Of a stretch of 64,000 nucleotides of DNA, positions 31,221 through 44,166 are shown one piece after another. The position numbers and the translations under genes are program-made. The notes beneath the pieces are model-generated. The model ran no database searches. It was not told the DNA's origin and saw nothing but the letters and a program-made list of their open reading frames with translations. The DNA comes from Prorocentrum cordatum (lineage: Eukaryota; Sar; Dinophyceae; Prorocentrales; Prorocentraceae): contig CAUYUJ010017812.1 of NCBI GenBank assembly GCA_963575745.1, positions 62,001-126,000 of the forward strand. The letters run 5' to 3'. Each line of letters starts with the position of its first letter. Position 1 is the first letter of the stretch.

Positions 31221-34200
31221 GCGGCTCGGAGCTGATATTCTGATGTGCTTTCTGAGTTTCTGTTGTCTTGCTATTTTGTTCTCGCTTTTCCTTGCTTGTT
31301 GTTTTCCTCGCGCGCGGGCTTGGGTTGGTTTGCCTGTGTTTCAGTCGGCCCGCGCTCTCTCGTTTGGGGGCCCGTGCCGACGCACTGCGCATGCAGTTGT
31401 CCGGAGCAACCCTGTGACGCTCAGGCGCCGCCCGCTCGTTCAGAGCGGCGTGGAGGTAGCACTTTCGGGTGGGCGGTGCACGGTCGGCCCCCTCGGCTGG
31501 GGGTCTGCGCTGGCGCACTGCGCACCCAGATGTCCCGGGCAACCCTGTGACGCTCAGGCGCCGCCCGCTTGCTCAGAGCGGCGTGGAGCTAGCACTTTCG
31601 GGCGGCGGTGTTTCAGTCGGCCCGCGCTCCCTCGTCTGGGGACCCATGCCGGTGCACGGTCGGCCCCCTCGGCTGGGGGTCTGCGCCGGCGCGCTGCGCA
31701 TCCAGATATCCCGAGAAACCCTGTGACGCTCAGGTGCCGCCCGCTCGCTCAGAGCGGCGTGGAGCTAGCACTTTCGGGTGGCGGTGCACGGTCGGCCCCC
31801 TCGTCTGGGGGTCTGCGCCAGCGCACCGCACACCCAGATGTGCCCAGCACCCCCGCGACGCTCAGGTGCCGCCCGCTCGCTCAGAGCGGCGTGGAGCTAG
31901 CTAGCATTTTCGGGCGGCGGTGCACGGTCGGATTCCTCGTCTGGGGGTCTGCGCCAGCGCACTGCGCATCCAGATGTCCCGAGCAACCCCGTGACGCTCA
32001 GGTGCCGCCCGCTCGCTCAGAGCGGCGTTGGAGCTAGCACTTTGGGTTGGCCGTGCACGGTCGGCTCCCTCAGCCGGGGGTCTGCGCCGGTGCACTGCGC
32101 ACTCAGATGTCCCGAGCAACCCTGTGACGCTCAGGCGCCGTCCGCTCGCGCAGAGCGGCATGGAGCTGTGCATCTTGGGTCGCGGTGTGCGGTCGGCCGC
32201 TGCGCCGGCGCACTGCGCGCTCAGTTTTTCGCAACGCAACCCCGTGACGCTCAGGTGCCGCCCGCTCGCGCAGAGCGGCTCGGAGCTAGCACTTTCGGGT
32301 GCCCGTGTTTCAGTCGGCCCGCGCTCTCTCGTCTGGGGGCCCGTGCCGAAGCACTGCGCATCCAATTGTCCGCAGCAACCCTGTGACGCTCAGGCGCCGC
32401 CCGCTCGTTCAGAGCGGCGTGGAGGTAGCACTTTCGGGTGGTGGTGCACGGTCGGCCCCCTCGGCTGGGGGTCTGCGCCGGCGCACTGCGCACCCAGATG
32501 TCCCGAGCAACCCTGTGACGCTCAGGCGCCGCCCGCTTGCTCAGAGCGGCGTGGAGCTAGCACTTTCGAGTGGCGGTGTTTCAGTCGGCCCGCACTCCCT
32601 GGTGGCCCGTGCCGGCGCACGGTCGGCTCCCTCGGCTGGGGGTCTGCGCCGGCGCACTGCGCATCCAGATATCCCGAGCAACCCTGTGACGCTCAGGTGC
32701 CGCCCGCTCGCTCAGAGCGGCGTGGAGCTAGCATTTTCGGGTGGCGGTGCACGGTCAGATTCCTCGTCTGGGGGTCTGCGCCAACGCACTGCGCATCCAG
32801 ATGTCGCGAGCAACCCTGTGACGCTCAGGTGCCGCCCGCTCGCTCTGAGCGGCGTTGGAGCTAGCACTTTCGGGTGGCAGTGCACGGTCGGCTCCCTCAG
32901 CTGGGGGTCTGCGCCGGCGCACTGCGCACCCAGCTGCCCCGAGCAACCCTGTGACGCTCAAGTGCCGCCCGCTTGCTCAGAGCGGCGTGGAGCTAGCACT
33001 TTCGGGCGGCGGTGTTTCAGTCGGCCCGCAATCCCTCGTCTGGGGCCCGTGCCGGAGCACTGCGCATCCAGATGTCCGGAGCAATCCTGTGACGCTCAGG
33101 CGCCGCCCGCTCGTTCAGAGCGGCGTGGAGCTTGCACTTTCGGGTGGTGGTGCACGGTCGGCCCCCTCGGCTGGGGGTCTGCGCCGGCGCACTGCGCATC
33201 CAGATATCCCGACCAACCCTGTGACGCTCAGGTGCCGCCCGCTCGCTCAGAGCGGCGTGGAGCTAGCACTTTCGGGTGGCGGTGCACGGTCGGCCCCCTC
33301 GTCTGGGGGTCTGCGCCAGCGCACCGCACACCCAGATGCGCCCAGCAACCCTGTGACGCTCAGGTGCCGCCCGCTCGCTCAGAGCGGCGTGGAGCTAGCT
33401 GGCATTTTCGGGCGGCGGTGCACGGTCGGATTCCTCGTCTGGGGGTCTGCGCCGGAGCACTGCACATCCAGATGTCCCGAGCACCCCTGTGACGCTCAGG
33501 TGCCGCCCGCTCGCTCGGAGCGGCGTTGGAGCTAGCACTTTCGGGTGGCGGTTTTCGGTCGGCTCCCTCAGCTGGGGGTCTGCGCCGGCGCACTGCGCAC
33601 CCAGCTGTCCCGAGCACCCCTGTGACGCTCAGGCGCCGCCCGCTTGCTCAGAGCGGCGTGGAGCTAGCACTTTCGGGTGGCGGTGTTTCAGTCGGCCCGC
33701 GCCCCCTCGTCTGGGGGCCCGTGCCGGCGCACTGCGCATCCAGATGTCTGGAGCAACCCTGCGACGCTCAGGCGCCGCTCGCTCGTTCAGAGCGGCTTGG
33801 AGCTTGCACTTTCGGGTGGTGGTGCACGGTCAGTTCCCTCGGCTGGGGGTCTGCGCCGGCGCACTGCGCATCCAGATGTCCCGAGCAACCCTGTGACGCT
33901 CAGGTGCCGCCCGCTCGCTCAGAGCGGCGTGGAGCTAGCACTTTCGGGCGGTGGCGCACGGTCGGCTCCCTCGTCTGGGGTCTGCGCGAGCGCACCGCAC
34001 ACCCAGATGTGCCCAGCAACCCTGTGACGCTCAGGCGCCGCCCGCTCGCTCAGAGCGGCGTGGAGCTAGCTAGCATTTTCGGGTGGCGGTGCACGGTCGG
34101 ATTCCTCGTCTGGGGGTCTGCGCCGGAGCACTGCACATCCAGATGTCCCGAGCAACCCTGTGACGCTCAGGTGCCGCCCGCTCGCTCAGAGCGGCGTTGG

Positions 34201-34400
34201 AGCTAGCACTTTTGGGCGGCGGTGCATGGCCGGATTCCTCGTCTGGGGCCTGTGCGGACGCACTGCGCACTCAGATGTGCCCCGCAACCCTGTGACGCTC
34301 AGGTGCCGCCCGCTCGCTTAGAGCGCCGCGGAGCTAGCACTTTCGGGTTGCGGTGCACGGCCGGCTCGTGCTCCCTCGTCAGGGGGGTTCGCGCCAGCGC
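31221..34400. repeat. About 130-140-bp tandem array
   Basis: More than 20 units with AACCCTGTGACGCTCAGG, GCCGCCCGCTCGCTCAGAG, CGGCGTGGAGCTAGCACTTT and CGGTCGGCTCCCTCGTCTGG. A short AT-richer stretch at 31240-31330 interrupts it. Long frames are open on both strands, but every one is repeat translation. Confidence 0.85.
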
Positions 34401-35060
34401 GCCGTGCATCTGGATCCTGCAACGCAGGTTTCAATGTTGCACCCAGAGCTTCTTCCTGTGCTCCCTGACAGGCCAAGCCCCTGGAAAGGAGCTGAGCTTC
34501 TGTGCTCCCAGACAGGAGCGCTGCCGTGCGCAGTGCGGCGCCTGCCCCCCTGCTGCCAACCTGCGCCACGTTTGGCCTGGTCGCTGCAGTGCGGCATTCT
34601 TTGCGCCCCCTGCCGTGCGCAGTGCGGCGCGTCTCCCCCCTGAGGCAGCGTTTCTTTGCGCCCCCTGCCTTGTGCGGGTGGCGTTTGCCCGCTGCTGCCA
34701 ACCTGCGCGCGCTTGGCCTGGTTGCTGCAGTGCGGCGTTTCTTTGCGCCTCCTGCCTTGCGCAGGGCGGCGTCTGCCCCCACGGCCAACCTGCGTCGGCC
34801 CGGTTGCTGCAGTGCAGCGTTCTGTGCGCCCCCTGCCCTGCGCAGTGCGGCATTTGCCCCCTGCTGCCAACCTGCGCCACACTTGGCACGGTTGCTGCAG
34901 TGCGGCGTTCTGTGCGCCCCCTGCCTTGTGCAGTGGGGCGTCTGCCTGCTGCCAACCTGCGCCACTCTTGGCCCGGTTGCTGCAGTGCGGCGTTCTTTAC
35001 GCCTCTGCCGCGCGCAGTGGCGCGTCTGCTCCCTGCTGCCAGCCTGCGCCACGCTTGCGC
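34401..35060. repeat. Diverged about 85-bp array (34520-35060) with leader
   Basis: Units with GTTGCTGCAGTGCGGCGTTC, TTTGCGCCCCCTGCC and CTGCTGCCAACCTGCGCC, related to 3740-4130. The frame 34222-36159 stays open for 645 codons through it, with a Cys/Ala-rich repetitive translation and no domain, so I do not call it a gene. Confidence 0.75.
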
Positions 35061-37315
35061 TGACCAATCCAGCTTTGCATTCTGTTCACGGTCTTGCACT
35101 TTTGGCGCTGGCGCGCGTAGCTTCGCAACTGTGGCGCAGCTACTCCAGCGTCAAGTTTCAGAATCACATCCTGTGCTTCCGCGTTTCTGGCGTGTGCACA
35201 CCCAGATTCGCGATCGTGGAACAGTCGTTTGGTGTTTCCAGCGGTGTGATTTTGGCCATTCTAACGCAAGGACTTGCATGCTGAGCCCGATTCGCATGCT
35301 CAGCGCCCGAGCGCTCAGATTCGCCATCGGCGCCCAATGTGCCGCGCGCTCTTCTTCAGAGCGGCGCAGAGCTTTCGACACACCAGGCTCCGTGGTGTAC
35401 AGGCGGCGGCCGCTCGCTCCCTGTTTGGGGGGCTGCGCCCGCCGCGTGCCTTCTGCCGAGCAGCCCTGTGACGCTCACGAGCTGCTCGCTCCTCTTCTGA
35501 ACGGCGCGGAGCTCTCGACGCAGGCTTCGTGGCGTACAGTTGGCGGCGGGCGGTGTCTGCAGCCAAACCGCGCGCCTCCTGCCAAGCAGCCCTGTGGAGC
35601 TCAAGTGCCGCGCGCTCTTCCTCAGAGCAGCGCGCAGCAGGCTCGCGCAGCGCTCCCCGCTTTGGAAGTCTGCAGCCACGCCACACGCGGTTTCTTCCTG
35701 GCACTCTGTGACCCTCAGGTGCTGCGCGCTTCTCATGCTTTGCCGCGCGCTCTTCATCAGACGAGGGCGGAGCTTTTGACGCACGCTCGCGGTACAGTTG
35801 GCGGCCGCTCTGTCCTTGGGTGTCTGCGGCAACGCCGCGTGGCTTCTGCCACCCCGGGGCCGCGCGCTCTTCGTCTGAGCAGCGCGGAGCTCTCGACGCA
35901 GGCTCCTGGCGCGCAGCCGGCGGCCACTCTCTTGTCTGGGGGCATGTGCCCACCTTCTTTCGAAACAACTCAAGTGCCGCGCGCTCTTCAGAGCCGCGCA
36001 GAGGTTTCGGCGCAGCAGGCTCATGGCGCCCAGTCGGCGGCCACGCCCTGCTTGGGAGTCTGGGTTCACGCCGCGTTCCATGTAACCAGGCAACCCTGTC
36101 ACGCTCAGGCTGCGCGCCGCGTGGGGCGTTCGACGCAGGCTGCACGTTCATCCCCCTAGGCGCTGCACCCAGAATTGCATTCTGAGGTCGGTTCCCCAGC
36201 GCCCACCGCCCAGACTCACAATGGCGCGTCAATTTCGCCTTTCTGGCGCTGACGCGCTCAGATTCCAACTCATGCAGTGCAGCCCTCTCGCGAGTGCAGC
36301 GTTTGGCCAGTCACCCTGTGCTCACTCAGGTTGTGGCAGCGCGTCATTCTGCACCCCGCCTGCCTTGCGCAGCGCAGCGCCTGGCCACGGTTGCCAACCG
36401 CGTGCAGCGCTCCATTGGCGCTGTGCCGTCTGGCCCCTTTGCACCCGCTGCCTTGCGCAGGTGGCGCGTGCTGCTCCACATAACAGCCTGGTTGCCGCAC
36501 GGTCGCCTTCCGTTGCACCTGCGCGGCCAGCAATGCATTTGGAGCACGGGGCCTGGGTTCTGGCGCCAGCGTGCCCCGAAGATTCGCGAGCGCAATTTAC
36601 TGCTTCCGCGTGCTCGCTAAGACTGCAGTCTGTGCTTTCATTGCTGGCGCAGCGTCGATGATGAGCGCGCAGCAGCAGAGCATTCGCTGGTTGCCAGGTT
36701 GCCATTCGGTGGTCAGGCCCCTGCGCTGCTTCTGGCGCTGGCGCGCCCAGGAATGCCTTCCGAGCTTCGTCGATTCAGCGCCGATTTCCGGCGCCAAGGT
36801 GTCCAGACCCGCATTCTCGATTTCGCGGTTCGCGCGCCTGCGCCGCGCATGATTAGCGATTGCCAGCGATTTGGCTTTCGTCTGAGGTGGCCGAGAATAG
36901 TGCGTCCATTGGTCTTGGGGCCTTCGCGCCATTTCGTGCAAACCTGCCGCTCAGGTGCCTCGCGCCCCACCGCTGAGCGATGGTGTGCGGCGGGGCCGCC
37001 TTCCGTGAGGGCTTTACTGTCAGGTGCCGTGCTTGTGCATACATCCCTGGCGGGCGATTTTGGCAAAGGGTTCGGGCGTTCGATCGGCCCAACCTCCTTG
37101 CTTTGGAGCTTGCGCTGGCGGGCCGCACCGCTAATCGCACCAATGCAGCGTGCCTCCGCCTTGTTTTGTACTAGTTCCTGTCCATGCGAAGCTTATAGAG
37201 GGATCCGTTCACAACACCGCACTGGATCAAGCAAATGAAACGCTCATTCGGAAGTTACCTGTTCGCGCAGGAGAGCGGACCACGCCGTGCCGTGCAAGCT
37301 GCGTTCGAACCAAGC
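35061..37315. repeat. Degenerate repeat-derived region, no gene seen
   Basis: 35340-36120 holds a decayed roughly 120-bp array (CCGCGCGCTCTTC.TCAGAGC with CTGTGACGCTCA remnants). From 36160 there are scattered GCACCCAGAATTGCATTCTG and TGGCGCTGGCGCG.. motifs like the minisatellites. None of the open frames carries a recognisable domain. The family-1 element starts at 37316. Confidence 0.55.
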
Positions 37316-37753
37316 TGGTTTCGCCCAAGGGTGACGCGAGCGGCCCCCCTGGCCGCGATTGACGTCAAAGGGGGGTCGCCGGGATGCGCAGCAGCGTCAC
37401 TGTGCGAGTTGGTGCCGTTGGAGGCGGAGCGGAGCGGAGGACTCTCTTCTTTCCCTCCTTCTTGCTGGGTGGGGCTGTAGCCGCTGGCGCGCCGTCGGTG
37501 ACAGCTGGGCGCGTTCGAAAAACTGGTTGCGGGACGCAGGTGCGGGCTCTCTGGGGCTGCAACGTTGCGTGCGCCCATGTCCCGGTGCAACAGCAGTATC
37601 GGTCATGATCCGTTGCAGCCAGTCATTGTTGTTGTGCGCGCAAGCATGCAGCACCGTGGCTGTGTTGGCTCAGGCAAATCACACACTCAAGTGCTACAGC
37701 GCAGCAGCTGCGTTGCAGATCACCTGCAGGCTCCTGTCCTGTACTGCTGCGTC

Positions 37754-38110
37754 ATGGCTTCGTTCTCAGCAGATGAGATCAGCTCGGACCTCGCCGGCCT
37801 CCCGCAGGGAGCATTCGCAGGCGCTTCCACAGAAGATATTTTGGAGTTCGCCAAGTTCGTCTGCTCTGTAGACGAAAACGCCAAGCCTAAACATGACCTT
37901 CGCTTTTACACTGGCACGGCGCGTGCCATGGCAGAGGTCGTGCAGGGCGTCCAGATGGAGGATTACGCAGACGACTTCATCCGCGACTCCCTCAAGACTA
38001 GCTTGGTGCTCCACGACAAGCCGTTCGCCTCTTCCGGCCCTGAGGGTTGGAAAGAATTTGTTTTGACGCCTGCTATGCTGTCGCTGGCTCTGCGTGCGCA
38101 GGGTAGGTTT
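37754..38110 (+). CDS. Family-1 gag, N-terminal 119 codons (copy 2)
   Basis: MASFSADEISSDLAGLPQGA to ALRAQGRF, with TGG (Trp) where copy 1 has TAG, so the frame is whole up to the insertion. It aligns with residues 1-120 of the family-2 Gag. The nested element's A1 starts right after the Phe codon; the coding sequence continues at 52885 (CAG) in the same frame. The remainder is 14.8 kb away, so a full Gag could not be made unless the insert is removed. Confidence 0.78.
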
Positions 38111-38369
38111 GCGCAGTTTCTGAGGAGGCTGTGCATTCGGGAAACGAGGTTTTCGCGGACACCCCAAAACGGGTTATTCTTCGTATCAAATCATTGCAGG
38201 TTGCTCCCCTTATATTGCAATATCGATGGTCTTTCACCGTCGGTATTGTTTTCTCGAGCGCAGGCCCAGGGGGTAGTTCCGCGCGCTTTTCGCGGACCTC
38301 CTGGTTGGGTTTTGATCGCACCCACGCTGCCGAGATCGCCCCCGCAGGCGGGTGCGCGCCCCTGCTGAC

Positions 38370-40835
38370 AACCCGCGCCACGCTTGGCCTGGTTGCTGCA
38401 GTGCGGCATTCTTCGCCCCCTGCCTTGCGCAGTGCGGCGTGCCCCCCGCTGCCAACCTGCGCCGCGCTTGGCCTGGTTGCTGCAGTGCGGCATTCTTCGC
38501 CCCCTGCCTTGCACAGTGCGGCGTTCCCCCTGCTGCCAACCTGCGCCTCTCGTGGCCCGGTTGCTGCAGTGCGGCATTCTTCGCCCCCTGCCTTGCGCAG
38601 TGCGGCGTGTCCCCTGCTGCCAACCTGCGCCTCTTTTGGCCTGGTTGCTGCGGTGCGGCATTATTTTCGCGCCCTGCCTTGCGCAGTGCGGTGTGCCCCC
38701 TGCTGCCAACCAACCTGCGCCTCGCTTGGCCCGGTTGCTGCAGTGCGGCATTGTTTTAGCGTCCTGACCCGACCCCGTTTGCCTTGGGGGAGCGGTCCAG
38801 CAACCCTTGTGACGCTCAGGAGCGGCCCCCAGTCTTTTGGTGCGCGGTGCCAGCAACCCTGTGACGCTCAGGAGCCGCCCCCACTTGCACGTGGGAGCGC
38901 GGTCCAGCAACCCTGCGACGCGCAGGAACCGCCCCCATTTGCAGTGGCGAGCGCGGCCCCAACACCTTGTGAGGCTCAGGAGCCGCCCCCATTTGCACGT
39001 GGGAACGCGGTCCTGCAACCCTGTGACGCGCAGGAGCCGCCCCCATTCGCACGTGCGAGCGCGGTCCAGCAACCCTGTGACGCTCAGGAGCCGCCCCCAG
39101 TCTGCTGGTGCGCGGTCTCAGCAATCCTGTGACGCTCAGGAGCCGCCCCCCATTTGCATTGGGAAGCGGTCCAGCAACCCTGCGACGCTCAGGAGCCGCC
39201 CCAGTTGCACCGGGGAGCGGTCCAGCAACCCTGTGACGCTCAAGAGCTGCCCCCCTCTGCCGGTGCGCGGCCCAGCAATCCTGTGACGCTCAGGAGCCGC
39301 CCCCAGTTGCACGTGGGAGTGCGGTCCAGCAGCCCTGCGACGCACAGGAGCCGCCCCCATTTGCAGTGGCGAGCGCGGCCCCAGCAACCCTGCGACGCGC
39401 AGGAGCCGCCCCCATTTGCACGTGGGAGCGCGGTCCAGCAACCCTGTGACGCGCAGGAGCCGCCCTCATTCGCACGTGCGAGGGCGGTCCAGCAACCTGT
39501 GACGCTCAGGAGCCGCTTCCAGTCCCACACTGGAATGCGGTCCTAGCAGCCCTGTGACGTTCAGGAGCCGCTTCCAATCTGCTGGATTACGGTCCCAGCA
39601 ACCCTGTGACGCTCAGGAGCCGCCCCCATTTGCATTGGGGAGCGGTCCAGCAACCCTGTGACGCTCAGGAGCCGCCCCAGTTGCCCTGGGCAGCGGTCCA
39701 GCAACCCTGTGACGCTCAGGAGCCGCTTCCAGTCCCACACTGAATTGCGGTCTCAGCAGCCCTGTGACGCTCAGGAGCCGCCCCCAGTCTTCTGCCGGCG
39801 CGCGGTCCAGCAACCCTGTGATGCTCAGGCGGGTTCTAGCGGGGGATGCGCGAATGCTCCTTCGCATGGGCCAAAATGGCCACAGTGACCAAAAATACCT
39901 CCCGCCTTGTTCTGGTCCTGTGGCGGCGGAGGCAAGTCTGGAGGGGCGCTGGATTCCCGCCTCCCCATGACGCTCCCCGTCGGCCTGGGTGCTCCTCTCA
40001 GGCCACGGGGAGGGATAGGGAGCGGGTCGTTGCCACGGCCGGATCCTTGTCGCCACGGCCCCTCCAAGCCGACCCAAGTGCCCTCCGTCTCTCGTTGCAG
40101 GGGGCACTGGGAGGATTGCATTCGACACCGGCTGCCCCCCTGCCCGCGTGAAACGCCGATGGGGAGCAGCGCTTGGTTTCGGCAGGAGGCGGAGGAGGAG
40201 CCCTCATCCCGCTAACCTTCCCTTCCGCAGAACGGTGGTCCTCGAGGGACGGCATCCGTCCTTCTAGCTTGCGTATGGTGAGGAATCACCGTTGTCGGAA
40301 AGAGGAGGTTTCTACGTCCATTCACGCTCGCGGACGCCGCCCCGCACAGGTTCGCAATCGCGGCGGGAGTTGGTCGGCCAGGCACCAGCGCGCCCAGATT
40401 TGCATTCCGAGCTCGATTGTCATGCTTTTGGCGCCGCCGCGTGCAGAATTTCATTCCTAGTTTTTTTTTTGCAAGTTTGGGCGTGTGCTAGCCCAGAATT
40501 GCATTCTAAGCCCTTTCGCGTTTCTGGGCCGCCGCGAGCACCCAGAATTGAGCCTGAATTTGTGCTGACTCCACCGCGCCCAGAATTGCATTCTGAGCTC
40601 TATTTCACGTGTTTGGGCACGTGCGCGCCCAGACTTGCAGTCTGCTTTATCTCGCATTTGCAGCGCCGCTGCGCCCAGACTTGCATTCTGAGCTCGTTTT
40701 CGCGTTTCCGGAGCCTCCACAACGAGATTCGCAATTGCGGCGAGTTGCTCACTCTGGCACCAGCGCGCGAGCTCGATTCTTTCGGCGCCTCTGCGCCCAG
40801 AAGTGCATTCTGAATTCGATTTCACGTGTTTGGGC
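38370..40835. repeat. Array region of nested element, copy 2
   Basis: In order: about 85-bp array (38370-38765), 55-62-bp array (38770-39845), GC-rich spacer without a gene (39846-40380), and GCAATTCTG minisatellite (40385 onward). It corresponds to one unduplicated copy of 3740-6188. Confidence 0.85.
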
Positions 40836-41242
40836 CCCTGCACTCCCAGAATGCATTCTGAGCTCAATTTCGCGGTTCTGGCGCTGCAACGCCCAGATTC
40901 GCAAGTAGGGCACGTTTCCCATCATTCTGGCACCAGCGCGCCCAGCCAGCGCTGGCGGAAGCAGAATCGCATTCTGCATTTCGCTGTTCCAGCGCAATTT
41001 CGTCATTCTGGCACCAGCGCGCCCAGAATTGCATTCTGAGCTCTATTTTCCGGTTTGGGCGCCTGCGCGCCCAGAATTGCATTCTGAGCTCGATTTCGCG
41101 TGCTTGGGCGCTTGCGCGCTCAGAATTGATTATGAGCTCTATTTTCCGGTTTGGGCGCCTGCGCGCCCAGAACTGCATTCTGAGCTCGATTTCGCCTGCT
41201 CGGGCGCTTGCGCGCCCAGAATTGCAGTCAGAGCTTAATTCC
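40836..41242. repeat. Minisatellite left of Merlin copy 2
   Basis: Continuation matching 10194-10603, ending TTAATTCC, which is the target sequence taken by the transposon. Confidence 0.8.
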
Positions 41243-41870
41243 GGTGCAAAACTGTCTACAGAAATTTTGGTCGTTTCGACTGGTCCACCCCTCTACAGAG
41301 GAATGCCACCTCTAAAGGTTTTTGCCCGCGTCTAAAGCGCCACAGTGGCCCTGTCTAAAGGGGTTGCCCGGGGATTCTGAAAGCATTCTGAGAGGAATCT
41401 GAGAGGATTCTGAGAGCATTCTGAGAGGATTCTGAGAGCATTCTGGGAGGATTCTGAAAGCATTCTGAAAGCATTCTGAAAGGATTCTGAAGCATTCTGC
41501 GAGGATTCTGAGAGGATTCTGGAAGCATTCTGCGGGGATTCTGAAAGCATTCTGAGAGGATTCTGAAAGCATTCTGAGGGGATTCTGAAAGCATTCTGAG
41601 GGGATTCTGAAAGCATTCTGAGAGGATTCTGAATGCATTCTGAGGGGATTCTGAAAGCACTCTGAGAGGATTCTGAAAGCACTCTGAGAGGATTCTGAAA
41701 GCACTCTGAGAGGATTCTGAAAGCACTCTGAGAGGATTCTGAAAGCACTCTGAAAGCACTCTGAGAGGATCCCGAGGGGATTCTGAGAGGATTCTGAAAG
41801 CATTCTAAGTGATACCGGAACGATCCCAAGCGATTCCGGGCCGATTTTCGCATGACGTAGCCTAAGCACG

Positions 41871-44166
41871 ATGGCTCAACCTCCGAGTTTGACTTCGTGT
41901 CCTTACTGTGCTTTACCTATACCTGCAGAATTGTTGTTCGCTCACCTTGCGACTCATGAAGGATATGTGAATGCATTTTTTGGACGAGGTGGCTCTTCGC
42001 AGTCGCAATCTGCCCTGGTGCCAGCAGTGCCACAATCGGGGCCAGAGTCACCTGCACGTCGACTCGTTCCACTTGCAGCCGAGCCAGCTCCGCCGGCGCA
42101 ACCGCCGCCAATCCCTTTACATGATGCGCCGCGATCGGTAGGTTTCCACCGATGTTCTAGCATGCAGCTTCCCGAACTTCTGCAACACCTCGACGATCGG
42201 AAAGAGGCCGGAATCCTTCAGGACCTTCTTTCTGAAGGTGTTGTCCGCCCGCTTGGGCACTGTGGCTGCAACGCTTCTCGGCCGACCCTGAGACCAAGTC
42301 AAAGAGCCAGCCAGGCAGTCAAAGGCAGAGGCCATGGCCCTATAGCTTCAGCCAGATGCACTCGTTGTCAAGCGCACCCACTCTGTCGATTTCAGTGGAA
42401 CTCCGTTTGAGGGGAGCCGAAATAAACTTGGCTTGGTTACAACGTTCAAACTGGCTGCACACTGGTTGGACGGGACTGGCGTCGGGAAAACCGCTCGGGC
42501 ATTGAAGATATGTGACAGCACGGTATCTGCAATGTGGAGCAAGCTGAGACTTCCAGTGGCGTGGCAGCAGCAGAACTTACCCAGGATTGCCGATTCAGAG
42601 TGCATCGTGGATATCACGTGGGGTCCGCATCGGAGACAGGTTCGGTACGGCGTGCCAGCGCGTCCTCTCAAGTTCGAGAGCTACATCTTTCAAGTGGCAG
42701 TGGCATTCAGGGTCTTCCAAGGCGTCCGGCGATTCCTACCTGGAACTCTTCGTGTGCAACGTGTCCTCAGCAAAGATGCCGCGTACAACAAAAACGTGTT
42801 GTTGACAATGTTGGACCCTTCCTGCGCAATAGTTTCGGACCAGGGCTTCGAATGGGCACGCCTCCCGCATTTCTCTGCCCGAGCCTCAACAGTCAACCAT
42901 TCAGTAGAATGGGTTTCGGCCGACGGTGCAACAACAAATTTGGGCGAATCCTTCAATGGACTATTGAAGAAAATGGGTAGCCAGCTGAGTATGTGGAAAG
43001 GCCGGGTTGCTGATTCAGAACTTGAAGTCCGATGGCAGGAATTGGCTTGGAGAATCAATTCAAAACTAAACACAAGCGTCATCCCTGCTGGCGCGAAATT
43101 GGTCAAATATGCGGCAGTTTTGGCAGAATACCAAGCGAGCACCCAGGGAAGACTACCAGCAGTGGTTCCTGAAGCGCGACGAGCGCTGGAAATGTCACGA
43201 ATACCTCTCCCGACGGGGGAACACAGAGTGAGGCGATTTCCAGCGAGAAGGTCCGAGCTGCTGAAGGCGTGCTGGCGCAGACTACGGGAGTGGTTGCGGG
43301 GGGATGCCGATACTTTGGAATTGGAGGGGCTCTCGAGGCAAGAACGTTTCTACTGCCACAGGTGGTGTGAGTGCTGGATTGGCATCAGCCACACCTCCAC
43401 AGGCCCTGAAAGCAATAGAGTCTTGCATCTCCAGAGAGCCTCAAAAATATATCGTCGTCAGCTCCAGACTGCGGAGAGGCACCCCGACGACGCACAGAAA
43501 GATGACTCCGACCCGAGCGAAGACCAGGAGAGCTCAGGCGCCACCATCGTCGACTCAGATGACGCGCCGCTGGTCCACAAGGCGAGCTCTCGACGAAGCA
43601 CGCGAAAGAGGCCCGCGGCAGACGTGCCAGAAAAAGATAAAGACGTAGAGATCAGCATTGAGGAGCTCGACGAGGCTCTGGCTCCCCACGGCAAGCGCTG
43701 CGATCCGTCTACACCGAAGGACGGGCATTGCCTGTTCCACGCCCTCCGAAAACTTGGGATGACAGACTACAGCATCTCACGCATGAGGGCTCGTGTGATG
43801 GAAGAGGCAGACCCAGCAGCCCTAGCAGCGGCAGCTGCCAATCTTGGTCGTACTGTGCAGCAGCACAAGGCTAAGCAGCTGCGGGACGACTACGCAGACG
43901 ACCTTGTGTTGGGCACTTTGGCGAGGATCTACGAAAAAACAGTGGTGGTGGTGAATACCGACAGCATTCGCACGCTTACCAGCATTGGTGTGGACCTCGA
44001 CGGCGCAGTGCCCGACACACCCTTTTGGCTCGCCTACAACAGAGTGAATCATTACTATGGTACGCTCCCACAGACGCCCCCGAAGGAAGTGCCAGCAGGT
44101 GCGTCCAGTGCTTCACAATCTCTTGGATTGACAGGCTTTTTAGCTCAAAGGATCGAAAAACATTGA
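41871..44166 (+). pseudogene. Transposase-OTU fusion gene, copy 2 (one-base insertion)
   Basis: The N-terminal part (MAQPPSLTSCPYCALP...) runs to 42410. One extra C near 42378 (GCGCACCCACTC versus GCGCACCACTC) shifts the frame, after which 577 codons are open from 42433 to 44166, covering transposase core and OTU in one frame. In that 577-residue numbering the putative catalytic residues are D60 (CIVDITWG), D136 (IVSDQGFEW) and E172 (TTNLGESFNG). Between about 210 and 400 is a basic, Arg-rich region and an acidic DDSDPSEDQESS linker. OTU: C433 in KDGHCLFHAL, H540 in RVNHYYG. This continuity is the direct evidence that the two domains belong to one protein. A single indel separates it from intactness. 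Confidence 0.88.

Noticed and set aside
30314-34270. Many overlapping frames of 200-400 codons on both strands
   Set aside because: All are translations of the 122- and 130-140-bp tandem units; GC-rich repeats with few stops give this in every frame.
34222-36159. 645-codon open frame
   Set aside because: It runs through the 85-bp and decayed 120-bp arrays; the translation is a Cys/Ala/Gln repeat without any domain, and other frames are open as well.
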